From Chitinophagaceae bacterium (lineage in GTDB: Bacteria; Bacteroidota; Bacteroidia; Chitinophagales; Chitinophagaceae): DNA of 7,388 bases. This document shows positions 1 to 6,899 of this stretch, in pieces. How positions within the stretch are numbered: position 1 is the stretch's first letter; the number at the start of each line of letters is the position of its first letter. The translations under genes and the position numbers were made by a program. Location: contig PLXD01000514.1 of NCBI GenBank assembly GCA_003151295.1, positions 1 to 7,388 on the forward strand. The letters run 5' to 3'. A model generated the notes under the pieces. That model saw only the letters and a list, made by a program, of their open reading frames with translations, had not been told where the DNA came from and did no database searches.

Positions 1-24
1 ATTGTTCACTCTGTTAAAGCTCAT
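1..24 (-). CDS. Start of a gene running off the left edge (first 8 codons)
   Basis: Reading the minus strand, an ATG at 24-22 opens a frame MSFNRVNN that stays open to the window edge. Eight codons are too few to recognise a protein or to prove coding on their own. The support is positional: a perfect Bacteroidota promoter sits at 48-77 on the same strand, and the leader between its -7 box and the ATG is short (23 bases) and A/T-rich, including a run of six A, as is usual for translation starts in this phylum. The gene would point the same way as the protease at 505-5886 but has its own promoter. Function unknown from this window. Confidence 0.45.
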
Positions 25-47
25 ATGAAATACTTTTTTAGAATGGA

Positions 48-77
48 CAAATATAAGCTGCCAGCAGCAAGCGACAA
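48..77 (-). promoter_or_regulatory. Bacteroidota-type promoter (-33 TTG, -7 TATATTTG)
   Basis: On the minus strand TTG (75-77) is followed after exactly 19 bases by TATATTTG (48-55). This is a full match to the primary sigma consensus of Bacteroidota, TTG-N17-23-TAnnTTTG. Transcription would start near position 41, giving a leader of about 17 bases before the ATG at 24-22. The -33 element and spacer lie inside the GCTG/AAGC-rich repeat patch, so that patch may be part of the promoter's regulation or simply have landed there. Confidence 0.6.
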
Positions 78-115
78 GCTGTAAGGCTGCATTTTTTATA
101 GGCTGCAAGTCGCTT
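56..115. repeat. GCTG/AAGC-rich repeat patch with a 7-bp inverted repeat
   Basis: The stretch is built from short recurring words: CAGCAG, AAGC, AAGCTG and two copies of GGCTGCA (85-91 and 101-107). The words AAGCGAC (69-75) and GTCGCTT (109-115) are exact inverted repeats that could close a hairpin with a 33-base loop. No T-run follows on either strand, so it is not a convincing intrinsic terminator. It resembles the degenerate AAGC/GCAGCTTG-type intergenic repeats I associate with Bacteroidota genomes; that resemblance is from memory and has not been searched. Confidence 0.5.
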
Positions 116-140
116 TAGATGCTCCTAAGTTTTACACACA

Positions 141-159
141 TGCGTAACTATTGCGTAAC
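141..159. repeat. Two copies of TGCGTAAC spaced by 11 bases
   Basis: TGCGTAAC occurs at 141-148 and again at 152-159, start to start 11 bases, about one helical turn. The second copy overlaps the left arm of the long inverted repeat. The words are exact. The arrangement could be a protein-binding direct repeat or a short duplication at the edge of an inserted element; the sequence does not decide between these. Confidence 0.6.
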
Positions 160-420
160 GCCGCTGGTCCTCGGCCAGGGTAAGCAGCTTGGTTTTGTGT
201 CTCGCTTCTGCAAGACACTATATAAGTCTGAAGAAAATCCATTAAGTCGTTGAATCGTATTACTGCAATGAACTTCGCTGTGCCCGGTAACTATTGGAGC
301 AACCCTGTTAATGTCTTCACCCGGTAGTGTATCGGGAAAGCCGCCTCCGCAGCACCCATCCCTCACGCGCTGGCCTATAAACCAAGATAAAACGGATGGG
401 TCGAGGACCAGCGGCGTCGC
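153..420. repeat. Long inverted repeat enclosing about 225 bases
   Basis: The left arm 158-173 is perfectly complementary to 402-417 (16 bp). The match continues inwards as a G-T wobble (174/401) and two further pairs (175-176/399-400). It continues outwards after a 2-base bulge (156-157) with 153-155/418-420. Sixteen consecutive complementary bases so close together are not expected by chance. Each arm is also partly self-complementary (164-178 and 399-409 can each form a small hairpin). No convincing target-site duplication is visible outside the arms, and no transposase lies inside. Confidence 0.85.
153..420 (+). ncRNA. Candidate structured non-coding RNA, family not recognised
   Basis: The outer inverted repeat encloses further nested helices: P2 188-195/379-386 (8 bp, perfect), hairpin P3 197-202/213-218 with two inner pairs and a TTCT loop, P4 229-234/314-319, and next to it hairpin P5 320-326/330-336. 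An 8-bp helix 354-361/394-401 would cross P2, so it is either a pseudoknot or an alternative fold. The plus strand is favoured because two pairs (174/401 and 324/332) are G-U in plus-strand RNA but would be C-A mismatches in the minus-strand RNA. I see no hallmark sequences of RNase P RNA, tmRNA, SRP RNA, the cobalamin riboswitch or group I/II introns. Only a weak promoter candidate precedes it (TAAGTTTT at 126-133, one mismatch, no -33), and no terminator follows. A MITE-like insertion is the main alternative. Confidence 0.4.
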
Positions 421-504
421 GATATACTACCGGAGAAGCTAACTTTAAAGTAACTAATAACATTAGCGTGTCTAACACTTTGAAGTATCAGTGAACCAAC
501 GACG

Positions 505-3500
505 CTACTGCGCCACGATCTTGATGACCCGGGTTCCCCCATCGGTGACTACTTTTAAAAAGTAGACTCCTTTCGCGAGATTTCCGGGATAAAGAGTATG
601 CTGGAGTCCGCTGGTGCTGACTGCGCTGAGTGCTCTTCCCTGTACATCGTACAATACGATGCGGTTGCAATTGACGGAAGTATTGATATACAGATTGCCT
701 GAATGGATCGGATTGGGATAGACGCTGATCTGCAAATTTTTTAGGGTATCGGTGATCGTGCGTATATAAGAATAGGTGGAATGGCCGCCGGTCGGCACTA
801 TTTTAAGACGATAATAATTCGTACCGTCCCAGAGTTTGTTGTCCGTATACTGATAGTTGGCGGGCTGCGTGGTCGCACCTGTGGCATTCACGGAATCCAG
901 GTCGGAGAAATTGGCTCCGTCCGGGCTTTTTTCGATCACATACCGGTCGGTACCCGTTTCCTGGGTGGTGGTCCACTGCAGTAGCCCCTGTGTGCCGGAG
1001 CGGGTCGCCGTAAAAGATAGCAGGTTGAGGGGAAGAACGGAATCGTTACCCGGATTGCCGCTATTAATCCAGCATTCGGAAAACGAGCTGACCTGGAATT
1101 CTGCATAGTATCCCTGGTCATAGGGGATGATATGAAGGCTCTGGCGCGGAGAAACGAAGTGCCAGGTGCCCGATACATTATCGCCCAGGGTGCCATTCTC
1201 TTCGGAGGCCACGGGGCTGCCGTATTGGGTGACTCCGGCTTCATAGGCATCGTAAAGGGTAGTACAGCTGCTGCAACCGGATGCATTGATCAGGCTTTGC
1301 GCTTCGGTATCCAGGAAATAGAGCCTGACCGAAACGGAGTCTGTAGGCTGATTGGCAGGTTGTACGACAATATTCCGGTCCAGGTAATATTGGCTGAAAG
1401 TGTCCCGTATGGCTCCTGTATTGATAAACAGGGAGACATTCGTATTGCCCAGGTCTTGTCCGTTGGGGTTAATGGAAGCCACCCGACCTCCGCCAATATC
1501 GAAATCGAACCAGTTATTGCCGTTGACATGCTGGGAGAGGCCGCTGGTGATATGCGGACCGCTATAGATGGGCGTTTTATCGAATATATGAATATCATCG
1601 ATTCCCAACCCTTCATACGTGGTGCCCTGATCGCTGCTCATGACGATCCGGAAGCGTACTTTTGGGCCATTGACCGGTAGGTCGTAGCTCGACACGTGCC
1701 ACCGGGTATAGGACTTTTGCCAGGCCTGTTTCGTCGCATCGTCATACCAGTTAGTCCCGCTCCCGGATGCGCCTAATTTGAGCCAGGTTATCCCATCGAT
1801 GCTGTATTCGGCCCAGTGGTAATCGCAGTCGCAGTCGTCTTCTGTCTGGAAGATATGGCTGAACGAGAGGACCGGGTTGGTCAGGCTGCTCAGATCAAAG
1901 CAAGGTGAGTACAGGTAAGATAGCTCGTTATTATTGTATTCGCCCGTAAGGCTGGTCACCCAGGCTTTTGTTCCGTTGGCTGCTTTATTGATGATCGTTT
2001 TGGCTGGCGTGCCCCACTGCCAGCTGCTGTTTATTCCGCCTGTATACCAGCCGCCATCGCTGTTTTCAAATCCCTCGAGATAGGGATATGTATTGATTAA
2101 TGGGGTAGGGTGGAAGACGATGTTCAACAGGCTGTCATTCTTGTGATAGGTGTCTGCGCTGTAACTGACCCAGGTATCCAGGGTATCCGTCCGGAAAGCG
2201 GACAGGTCGGCCTTATGGGTGAAAGTATAGGTAAATGGACTGTCCGCCGGGATGCTGGGGATGGTCTCGGAGACGATCGCGCCATTGAGGCTATAGAATA
2301 CCGGTATATTGGTGAGGACAGCATGGCTGTAATTCTTTATCTGCACGCTGATCGTTTCCGCATTGGAAAGGTTGCAGATGCCAGCGAGATTAGGCTGCAG
2401 GAGAACCTGCATGCCGAGGTCATTTACCGCTTTGGTGATGGTAATGTCGTCGAAGGAATAACCGTCATCGAGATTGCCGTCGGGGACTACCGAATTGGTG
2501 GAAGTATATCCCTGCTCCCCGAATAGGACCTGGAAGCTGCTGCTGGTGGCTTGCGCGGGAGAGGCCGAAGCCAGGGCCTGTGTTACATTGATACCGGGGG
2601 CCGCCCTGTACATGCTAAAATCGGCAGCATTGTCCGGAAGGGTATAAACAGGGATCCAGGCCGCCTGGTCATTTCCCCGGATCCATACCTGGTTGCCGGG
2701 TAAGACGAAATCGATACCCTGGTTCTGATAATAGAAATCAAGCCAGATCTGGTCGCTTGCGGAATAATTGGACAGGTTGAATGTAATGGCCACGCTATCG
2801 GCAGTAGAAGAAGCGCTAAGATGAGATTGATCCAGCGTGGCGCAGCGATTGCCGGTGCGGGCGAATCCTTCGTCGATGAATGTACGTATTCTTCCGTTTG
2901 CATTGCTCAGGTTGAAATCACAACGGTCAAGACTATCCAATCCTATCGTCCGGCTCGTATGGGTCTGGGGAATGGCGCTCTCGAAACCCTCTGTAAAAGA
3001 AGGATTTAATACGAGGGGTGCATTCTGTAATTGCTTTACAAGGGTAGTAAGGGTGTCGTTAGCAACCTGCGGATCACCCGTATAGTCAACCCAGGTCCTG
3101 AGATTATAGGATCCTGCGGCTGAAAAATCCTGTATGGATGTGAACGTATAGACCAGGGCGGTTCCGGCGGGGATCGGGGTGGTGCTGGTCTCGGTGACGA
3201 TGGCGCCGCCATTGACCTGGTAAGAGATATTGTAGGAACCAGAGGTGGGAATGGTCCCGAGATTTTTCAATTCGATCTTAATAGGTGTTCCGGCGTTTAT
3301 CTGGGAAGAGGTGAATTGCCTGCCGGTTACAGGTGTGACCAGGGAGTCGATCGTCAGATCCTTATCCAGGGCCGGCAAGGCGCAGGCTCCTCCTGCGGGA
3401 ATGATATTGGCAGCTTGGGAACGCCGGCCTGGCGTCGTATTATTTACCGCCCTTACGGCCAGCCAATAGCTGCTGTCTCGTTTCAGACTGCCCATCAAAT

Positions 3501-5886
3501 AGCTGGTATCGGTGGTGTTGGCCACGGTCTGCATGCTGTCTCTCTTCAACATCATGATATCATAGCTTGTAGCGCCGGTGATACTCCCCCAGGATAGTTG
3601 CGCATAGCCCTGACAGGGGTTGGTGAGGGTGATCGAAGGCCCTCCTAAGATGGTAAAATCATAGTCGCTCACATCGCTGTAAGCGGTGCCATTGCGGGTT
3701 ACACGGATCAAGGCCTGGTTCGTCGCCGTGGCAGGGACCACCCAGGGATAGATACGGGAAGTGGGAGATACGGAATTACTGATCGTATTCCAGGTCGTGC
3801 CGTTATCCCCCGAGTATTCGATGGTGAAGGTATTGACGTCTCCTCCGTATGCCGTCCATCGGATGTCTTCAGTTTCTCCCGGCAGCAGGGTCTCGGCTCC
3901 AAAGGGATATTCAACCGTAACGGAGGGATTGATGACCTGGTAGGCGATTACATAATTCTGGGGTCCTGCGGGAACCTCCGTTCCAGCTACGGTAAGGGTA
4001 TAATTTCCCGCTGGGGGATTGTTGATGACCACCTGTTCAATATTGTTCGTATTGTCAATGCCTTCCACCGCCAGATCGTTGACATTGGCAGGGTTGGGGT
4101 TTAATATCATCGGATGGTGCGTAGTTGCATCGGGAGAGATAACGGTCATGTCCAGGTTATTCACCAATGCTGTGGCTGCAAAAGGCGCTGCTGCTGCATC
4201 CGGCCAGTAAAGCATGATCTTTAGTTGCTGAACGCCGGCCGGGATGCCAGTGATAGTATAGCTGGATGTCCCGAGCTGGTTGATGGAGCCCGTGAAATAC
4301 TGATTTTTTTCAATGGTTTCCACCGCTGTGCGGGCATTGAGCATTCCGAATCCATAGATATAGTCAGGCCCCGCATTACCAAGGTCGGTGGCGCTATTGC
4401 AGGCAACTGCTTTGATCAATGCGCCCATCGGGTCCGCGCCGCCGTGTAACTGACGGTACCGTTCATACAGTAAGGCGAGGGCGCCCGTTACCGTCGGACA
4501 GGCCATGCTGGTGCCTGTTCCAAACCAATAGTTGTTATAGGGATAGGTGGACACGATATTCGTTCCCCCGGCTACGATTTCCGGTTTGATCCTGCCGTCA
4601 CCGACGGGCCCTAAGCTGGATGAGCCATTAATGGTATAATAGCTATAATCGACATTATCCAGGTCGCCGACGCACAATGCATTTTTCGAGGATTGGAAGC
4701 CGGATTTTACGGTGGCAAAAGACCCGGGATAGGGGGAACAGTTGATTCCGCCGTCATTGCCTGCTGCGAAATCATGCAGCAGATTGGGAAAGTAATTCAA
4801 TTGGGCATCGACATAGTTACTCAAAGCATCGTATTGTCCTTCACCGGGACAGCCGGCATCCGCATTGGTATAGGAATTATTGGTAAGCACCATATTGTAG
4901 TCTGCGATATAGACCGGGGCATTGGTCAGGATATCCGTAAAAACCTGGCTGACGATACTGGCTTTGGGTGCCATTCCCATAAATCTTGGATTTAGGATTC
5001 CGCCTCCTGCTGCTGTTCCGGTTGTATGAGTGCCGTGTATGTTGGTGGAAGCTGGGGAGCGGTCGATCAGCCTGCCTGTAAAATCAATATGCGAATAGGG
5101 GTCGGAATCATCTCCAATGCCGATCGTGACATTTTTGCCTTTCAGGTTTCTGCCGGCAGGCGCACTTAAGGCGTCCAGGGAATGGGCCGCCCGGTTATTG
5201 AAATTGAGCAGGTAGGGTTTCATGGGTTGTTCGGCCAGGAAACTTATAAATGGCAGCGCCGCAATCCTTTGGATAACTTCCGGACCGGCATCGATAAAGA
5301 CCGTATGAGCGGGTTGGATCTTTGTCGGTATAATGCGTGCTCCTGCCTGCTCCAGTTCTTTAATAATTTCCGTTTTCGCGATCTTGCCGAAGAAACCGAC
5401 GGCTATTGGCTTGTCGGGATCGGAAATATGCCGTGCTGCGCGTTCCAATAACCCGTTCCCGATCTTTAACGCGACAGGCATACTGTAAATACCGCCGACA
5501 TGGTATTTTTTCAGGTCGGCGACGGCAAAATTGTCAGGGATCTCAGCCAGAAAGGAATGGCCGGGGATATAATCGAACAGGTGAATGCCGAGATCTTCCA
5601 GCTCTTTCCGTTCGTCGGCCAGCGGTAATTTATCGAACTGAAGGAGGACATAAAAGTTTTTTAAATAATGAACGGATTTAAGGGAATCGCGTTTGAACCG
5701 GCCGTTTTCGATATTCCTTTCGGCAGTAAAGGCCCCGTTCTTAAAGAATAGGGTCGCAGGCTTTTTCTGCGCATCTGCCGGGTGAAAGGATAGTAGCGTG
5801 ATCAGAAAAGAAAGGCAGATTATTCTACTATAGCCGGTTAATGCCGGATGGGACAAATTAGGGGGCAAGGCAGCTGCGGTTTTCAA
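505..5886 (-). CDS. Large secreted KP-43-like subtilisin (S8) protease with T9SS sorting domain
   Basis: An extracellular serine endopeptidase of 1793 residues, exported by Sec and then by T9SS. Residues 1-40 are a signal peptide with a long n-region, a hydrophobic core at 22-34 and likely cleavage near ADAQ. Residues 75-222 look like a two-part propeptide. The catalytic domain (about 245-525) has Asp259, His284 (HGTH), oxyanion Asn377 (AAGND) and Ser460 (GTSMACP), so it should be active. Then follow a KP-43-type jelly roll (530-650), an Ig-like module (653-747), FN3 (750-832), CARDB-like plus MAM/jelly-roll modules twice (844-955, 961-1152, 1153-1255, 1267-1435), an unassigned domain (1442-1610), an FN3-like module (1617-1715) and the T9SS domain (1718-1793, with VYPNP and GVYFLKV). 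KP-43 enzymes are usually about 640 residues; the excess is the accessory modules. Family role is inferred: degrading external protein at the cell surface. No ATG or GTG precedes the hydrophobic core in frame; starts are TTG at residue 1, 7 or 11. Confidence 0.93.
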   Translation of the reverse strand: MKTAAALPPNLSHPALTGYSRIICLSFLITLLSFHPADAQKKPATLFFKNGAFTAERNIENGRFKRDSLKSVHYLKNFYVLLQFDKLPLADERKELEDLGIHLFDYIPGHSFLAEIPDNFAVADLKKYHVGGIYSMPVALKIGNGLLERAARHISDPDKPIAVGFFGKIAKTEIIKELEQAGARIIPTKIQPAHTVFIDAGPEVIQRIAALPFISFLAEQPMKPYLLNFNNRAAHSLDALSAPAGRNLKGKNVTIGIGDDSDPYSHIDFTGRLIDRSPASTNIHGTHTTGTAAGGGILNPRFMGMAPKASIVSQVFTDILTNAPVYIADYNMVLTNNSYTNADAGCPGEGQYDALSNYVDAQLNYFPNLLHDFAAGNDGGINCSPYPGSFATVKSGFQSSKNALCVGDLDNVDYSYYTINGSSSLGPVGDGRIKPEIVAGGTNIVSTYPYNNYWFGTGTSMACPTVTGALALLYERYRQLHGGADPMGALIKAVACNSATDLGNAGPDYIYGFGMLNARTAVETIEKNQYFTGSINQLGTSSYTITGIPAGVQQLKIMLYWPDAAAAPFAATALVNNLDMTVISPDATTHHPMILNPNPANVNDLAVEGIDNTNNIEQVVINNPPAGNYTLTVAGTEVPAGPQNYVIAYQVINPSVTVEYPFGAETLLPGETEDIRWTAYGGDVNTFTIEYSGDNGTTWNTISNSVSPTSRIYPWVVPATATNQALIRVTRNGTAYSDVSDYDFTILGGPSITLTNPCQGYAQLSWGSITGATSYDIMMLKRDSMQTVANTTDTSYLMGSLKRDSSYWLAVRAVNNTTPGRRSQAANIIPAGGACALPALDKDLTIDSLVTPVTGRQFTSSQINAGTPIKIELKNLGTIPTSGSYNISYQVNGGAIVTETSTTPIPAGTALVYTFTSIQDFSAAGSYNLRTWVDYTGDPQVANDTLTTLVKQLQNAPLVLNPSFTEGFESAIPQTHTSRTIGLDSLDRCDFNLSNANGRIRTFIDEGFARTGNRCATLDQSHLSASSTADSVAITFNLSNYSASDQIWLDFYYQNQGIDFVLPGNQVWIRGNDQAAWIPVYTLPDNAADFSMYRAAPGINVTQALASASPAQATSSSFQVLFGEQGYTSTNSVVPDGNLDDGYSFDDITITKAVNDLGMQVLLQPNLAGICNLSNAETISVQIKNYSHAVLTNIPVFYSLNGAIVSETIPSIPADSPFTYTFTHKADLSAFRTDTLDTWVSYSADTYHKNDSLLNIVFHPTPLINTYPYLEGFENSDGGWYTGGINSSWQWGTPAKTIINKAANGTKAWVTSLTGEYNNNELSYLYSPCFDLSSLTNPVLSFSHIFQTEDDCDCDYHWAEYSIDGITWLKLGASGSGTNWYDDATKQAWQKSYTRWHVSSYDLPVNGPKVRFRIVMSSDQGTTYEGLGIDDIHIFDKTPIYSGPHITSGLSQHVNGNNWFDFDIGGGRVASINPNGQDLGNTNVSLFINTGAIRDTFSQYYLDRNIVVQPANQPTDSVSVRLYFLDTEAQSLINASGCSSCTTLYDAYEAGVTQYGSPVASEENGTLGDNVSGTWHFVSPRQSLHIIPYDQGYYAEFQVSSFSECWINSGNPGNDSVLPLNLLSFTATRSGTQGLLQWTTTQETGTDRYVIEKSPDGANFSDLDSVNATGATTQPANYQYTDNKLWDGTNYYRLKIVPTGGHSTYSYIRTITDTLKNLQISVYPNPIHSGNLYINTSVNCNRIVLYDVQGRALSAVSTSGLQHTLYPGNLAKGVYFLKVVTDGGTRVIKIVAQ

Positions 5887-5946
5887 TGAATTTGGGAAAG
5901 GTTTTAGCGGGTTTATACTTTAGCAATACATCCAATGCCAGATTGA

Positions 5947-5954
5947 CAAACGAA
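5947..5954 (-). promoter_or_regulatory. Possible -7 element for the protease gene
   Basis: On the minus strand TTCGTTTG matches the Bacteroidota -7 consensus TAnnTTTG except for the second base. It would start transcription near 5940, giving a leader of about 54 bases before the TTG at 5886. No TTG is found at the right distance upstream for a -33 element, so the call is weak. Confidence 0.2.
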
Positions 5955-5959
5955 ATTTC

Positions 5960-5982
5960 AGGCAGATTATTGGCTTTTGCCT
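5960..5982. promoter_or_regulatory. Small inverted repeat between the divergent genes
   Basis: AGGCA (5960-5964) and TGCCT (5978-5982) are inverted repeats, extended by one G-T and one A-T pair, around a 9-base centre. Its position between the protease and phosphatase starts would suit an operator, but the symmetry is short and could be chance. Confidence 0.15.
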
Positions 5983-5993
5983 CATTTTCACCG

Positions 5994-6026
5994 TTTTCGG
6001 AAAGCGCATTAATTTCTATAAATTCG
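5994..6026 (+). promoter_or_regulatory. Possible promoter for the HAD phosphatase gene
   Basis: TAAATTCG at 6019-6026 matches the Bacteroidota -7 consensus TAnnTTTG except for one base. A T-rich TTTTC at 5994-5998 lies 20 bases upstream, in the place of the -33 element but without a clean TTG. Transcription would start around 6033, leaving a leader of only about 13 bases before the ATG at 6046. Confidence 0.35.
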
Positions 6027-6045
6027 CGGCCATATCTGATAAAAC

Positions 6046-6858
6046 ATGTATAAAGCTGTATTCCTGGACATGGATGGCACGCTACTTAAAAGCGACCATA
6101 CCATTAGCGACGCCACCAAAGAGACCATCGGTCAATTGACACACCAGGGGATTCCTGTTATACTGGTGTCCGCCCGCCCGTTCGATGCTATCCTGCCGTA
6201 TGTCCGTGAGCTAAGTACCTCCCATTATCCCGTAGTTGCGCTGAACGGAGGATATATCGTATTGGACGACCAACCCATCTTCCAGGCCATCATTGACGCT
6301 GAAATGACTGCCGGCCTGACACGGGAATTAAAGCTGTTCAAAAATACAACAGCCTATTATCTGCAAAGGGAATGGTTTGCCGGGGTGGATGATGAATGGA
6401 TAGAGCATGAGCAGCAGATTATGGATGTTCGGATCAAAGTTCAGCCGATCGAAGAATTGGTAAAAGAGTGGGCCGACCATAAAACCGGGCCTAATAAGAT
6501 GATGGTTATGAGCGATCGGGGTTCCATCGACCTCATACAGGCTCATTTGAAATCCATATACGGTGAGAACCTGAATATTTATCCATCCAAGCCTACTTAC
6601 CTCGAGATCATGAACCCGGCCGCCTCCAAATCAAATGCCGTCCGGTTCCTGATCGAAAGGATGGGTCTCGACCGGTCGGAGGTCATTGCCATGGGGGATA
6701 ATTACAACGATAAAGAAATGATCCGCTTTGCCGGAATGGGCGTGGCGATGGGTAATGCTCCCGACGAGATAAAGGAGGCCGCTGATTATGTCACAGATAC
6801 AAATAATGAGGATGGCGTAAGAAAGGCTTTGGAGAAGCTGATCTGGGGAAAGGAATAG
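6046..6858 (+). CDS. Cof/YidA-type HAD-superfamily phosphatase
   Basis: A cytoplasmic, Mg-dependent phosphohydrolase of 270 residues, the normal length for the Cof (HAD-IIB) subfamily. All four HAD motifs are present. Motif I is DMDGT with nucleophile Asp8 and acid/base Asp10. Motif II is Ser42 in VSARP. Motif III is Lys195 in the NPAASKSNA segment. Motif IV is GDNYND with Asp218 and Asp222. The C2-type cap domain lies between motifs II and III, about 85-185. Relatives such as YidA hydrolyse sugar phosphates and other small phosphate esters with broad specificity; the actual substrate cannot be read from the sequence. The start is ATG 6046, directly before the MYKAVFLDMDGT strand, after an A-rich GATAAAAC without a Shine-Dalgarno site. 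It is divergent from the protease (159 bases) and convergent with the response regulator (41 bases between stops), so it is probably monocistronic. Confidence 0.93.
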   Translation: MYKAVFLDMDGTLLKSDHTISDATKETIGQLTHQGIPVILVSARPFDAILPYVRELSTSHYPVVALNGGYIVLDDQPIFQAIIDAEMTAGLTRELKLFKNTTAYYLQREWFAGVDDEWIEHEQQIMDVRIKVQPIEELVKEWADHKTGPNKMMVMSDRGSIDLIQAHLKSIYGENLNIYPSKPTYLEIMNPAASKSNAVRFLIERMGLDRSEVIAMGDNYNDKEMIRFAGMGVAMGNAPDEIKEAADYVTDTNNEDGVRKALEKLIWGKE

Positions 6859-6899
6859 CGGTGGGCGAACTTTTCAGGGCGGATGGCAAGAGGATCCGG

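Noticed and set aside
148..366. 72-codon minus-strand open frame inside the structured element
   Set aside because: It starts with GTG, has no promoter or recognisable protein pattern, is rich in Cys/Pro/Ser with no domain, and coincides with the nested helices, which explain the sequence better.
394..417. tRNA T-arm-like sequence near GGGTCGAGGACC
   Set aside because: No acceptor, D-arm or anticodon arm can be placed around it; the self-complementarity belongs to the inverted-repeat arm.
153..420. Retron ncRNA with a1/a2 flanking repeats
   Set aside because: The paired ends are suggestive, but no reverse transcriptase follows in either direction within the window and the usual long msd hairpin is not evident.
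153..420. RNase P RNA, tmRNA, SRP RNA or group I/II intron
   Set aside because: The conserved words I would expect (for example GAGGAAAGTCC for RNase P, a tRNA-like 3' end for tmRNA, a domain V hairpin for group II) are absent on both strands.
454..466. CTAAT-AAC-ATTAG hairpin downstream of the protease stop as an intrinsic terminator
   Set aside because: The stem is only 5 A/T-rich pairs and no proper T-run follows on the minus strand, so it is too weak to call.
1132..1680. 182-codon plus-strand frame (and others such as 2110-2526) opposite the protease
   Set aside because: These are antisense shadows of a long gene with continuous recognisable domains; their translations show no family signature.
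6859..6899. Bidirectional terminator between the convergent phosphatase and regulator genes
   Set aside because: The 41-base gap contains no stem with flanking T/A runs; only the trivial GGATCC palindrome is seen.
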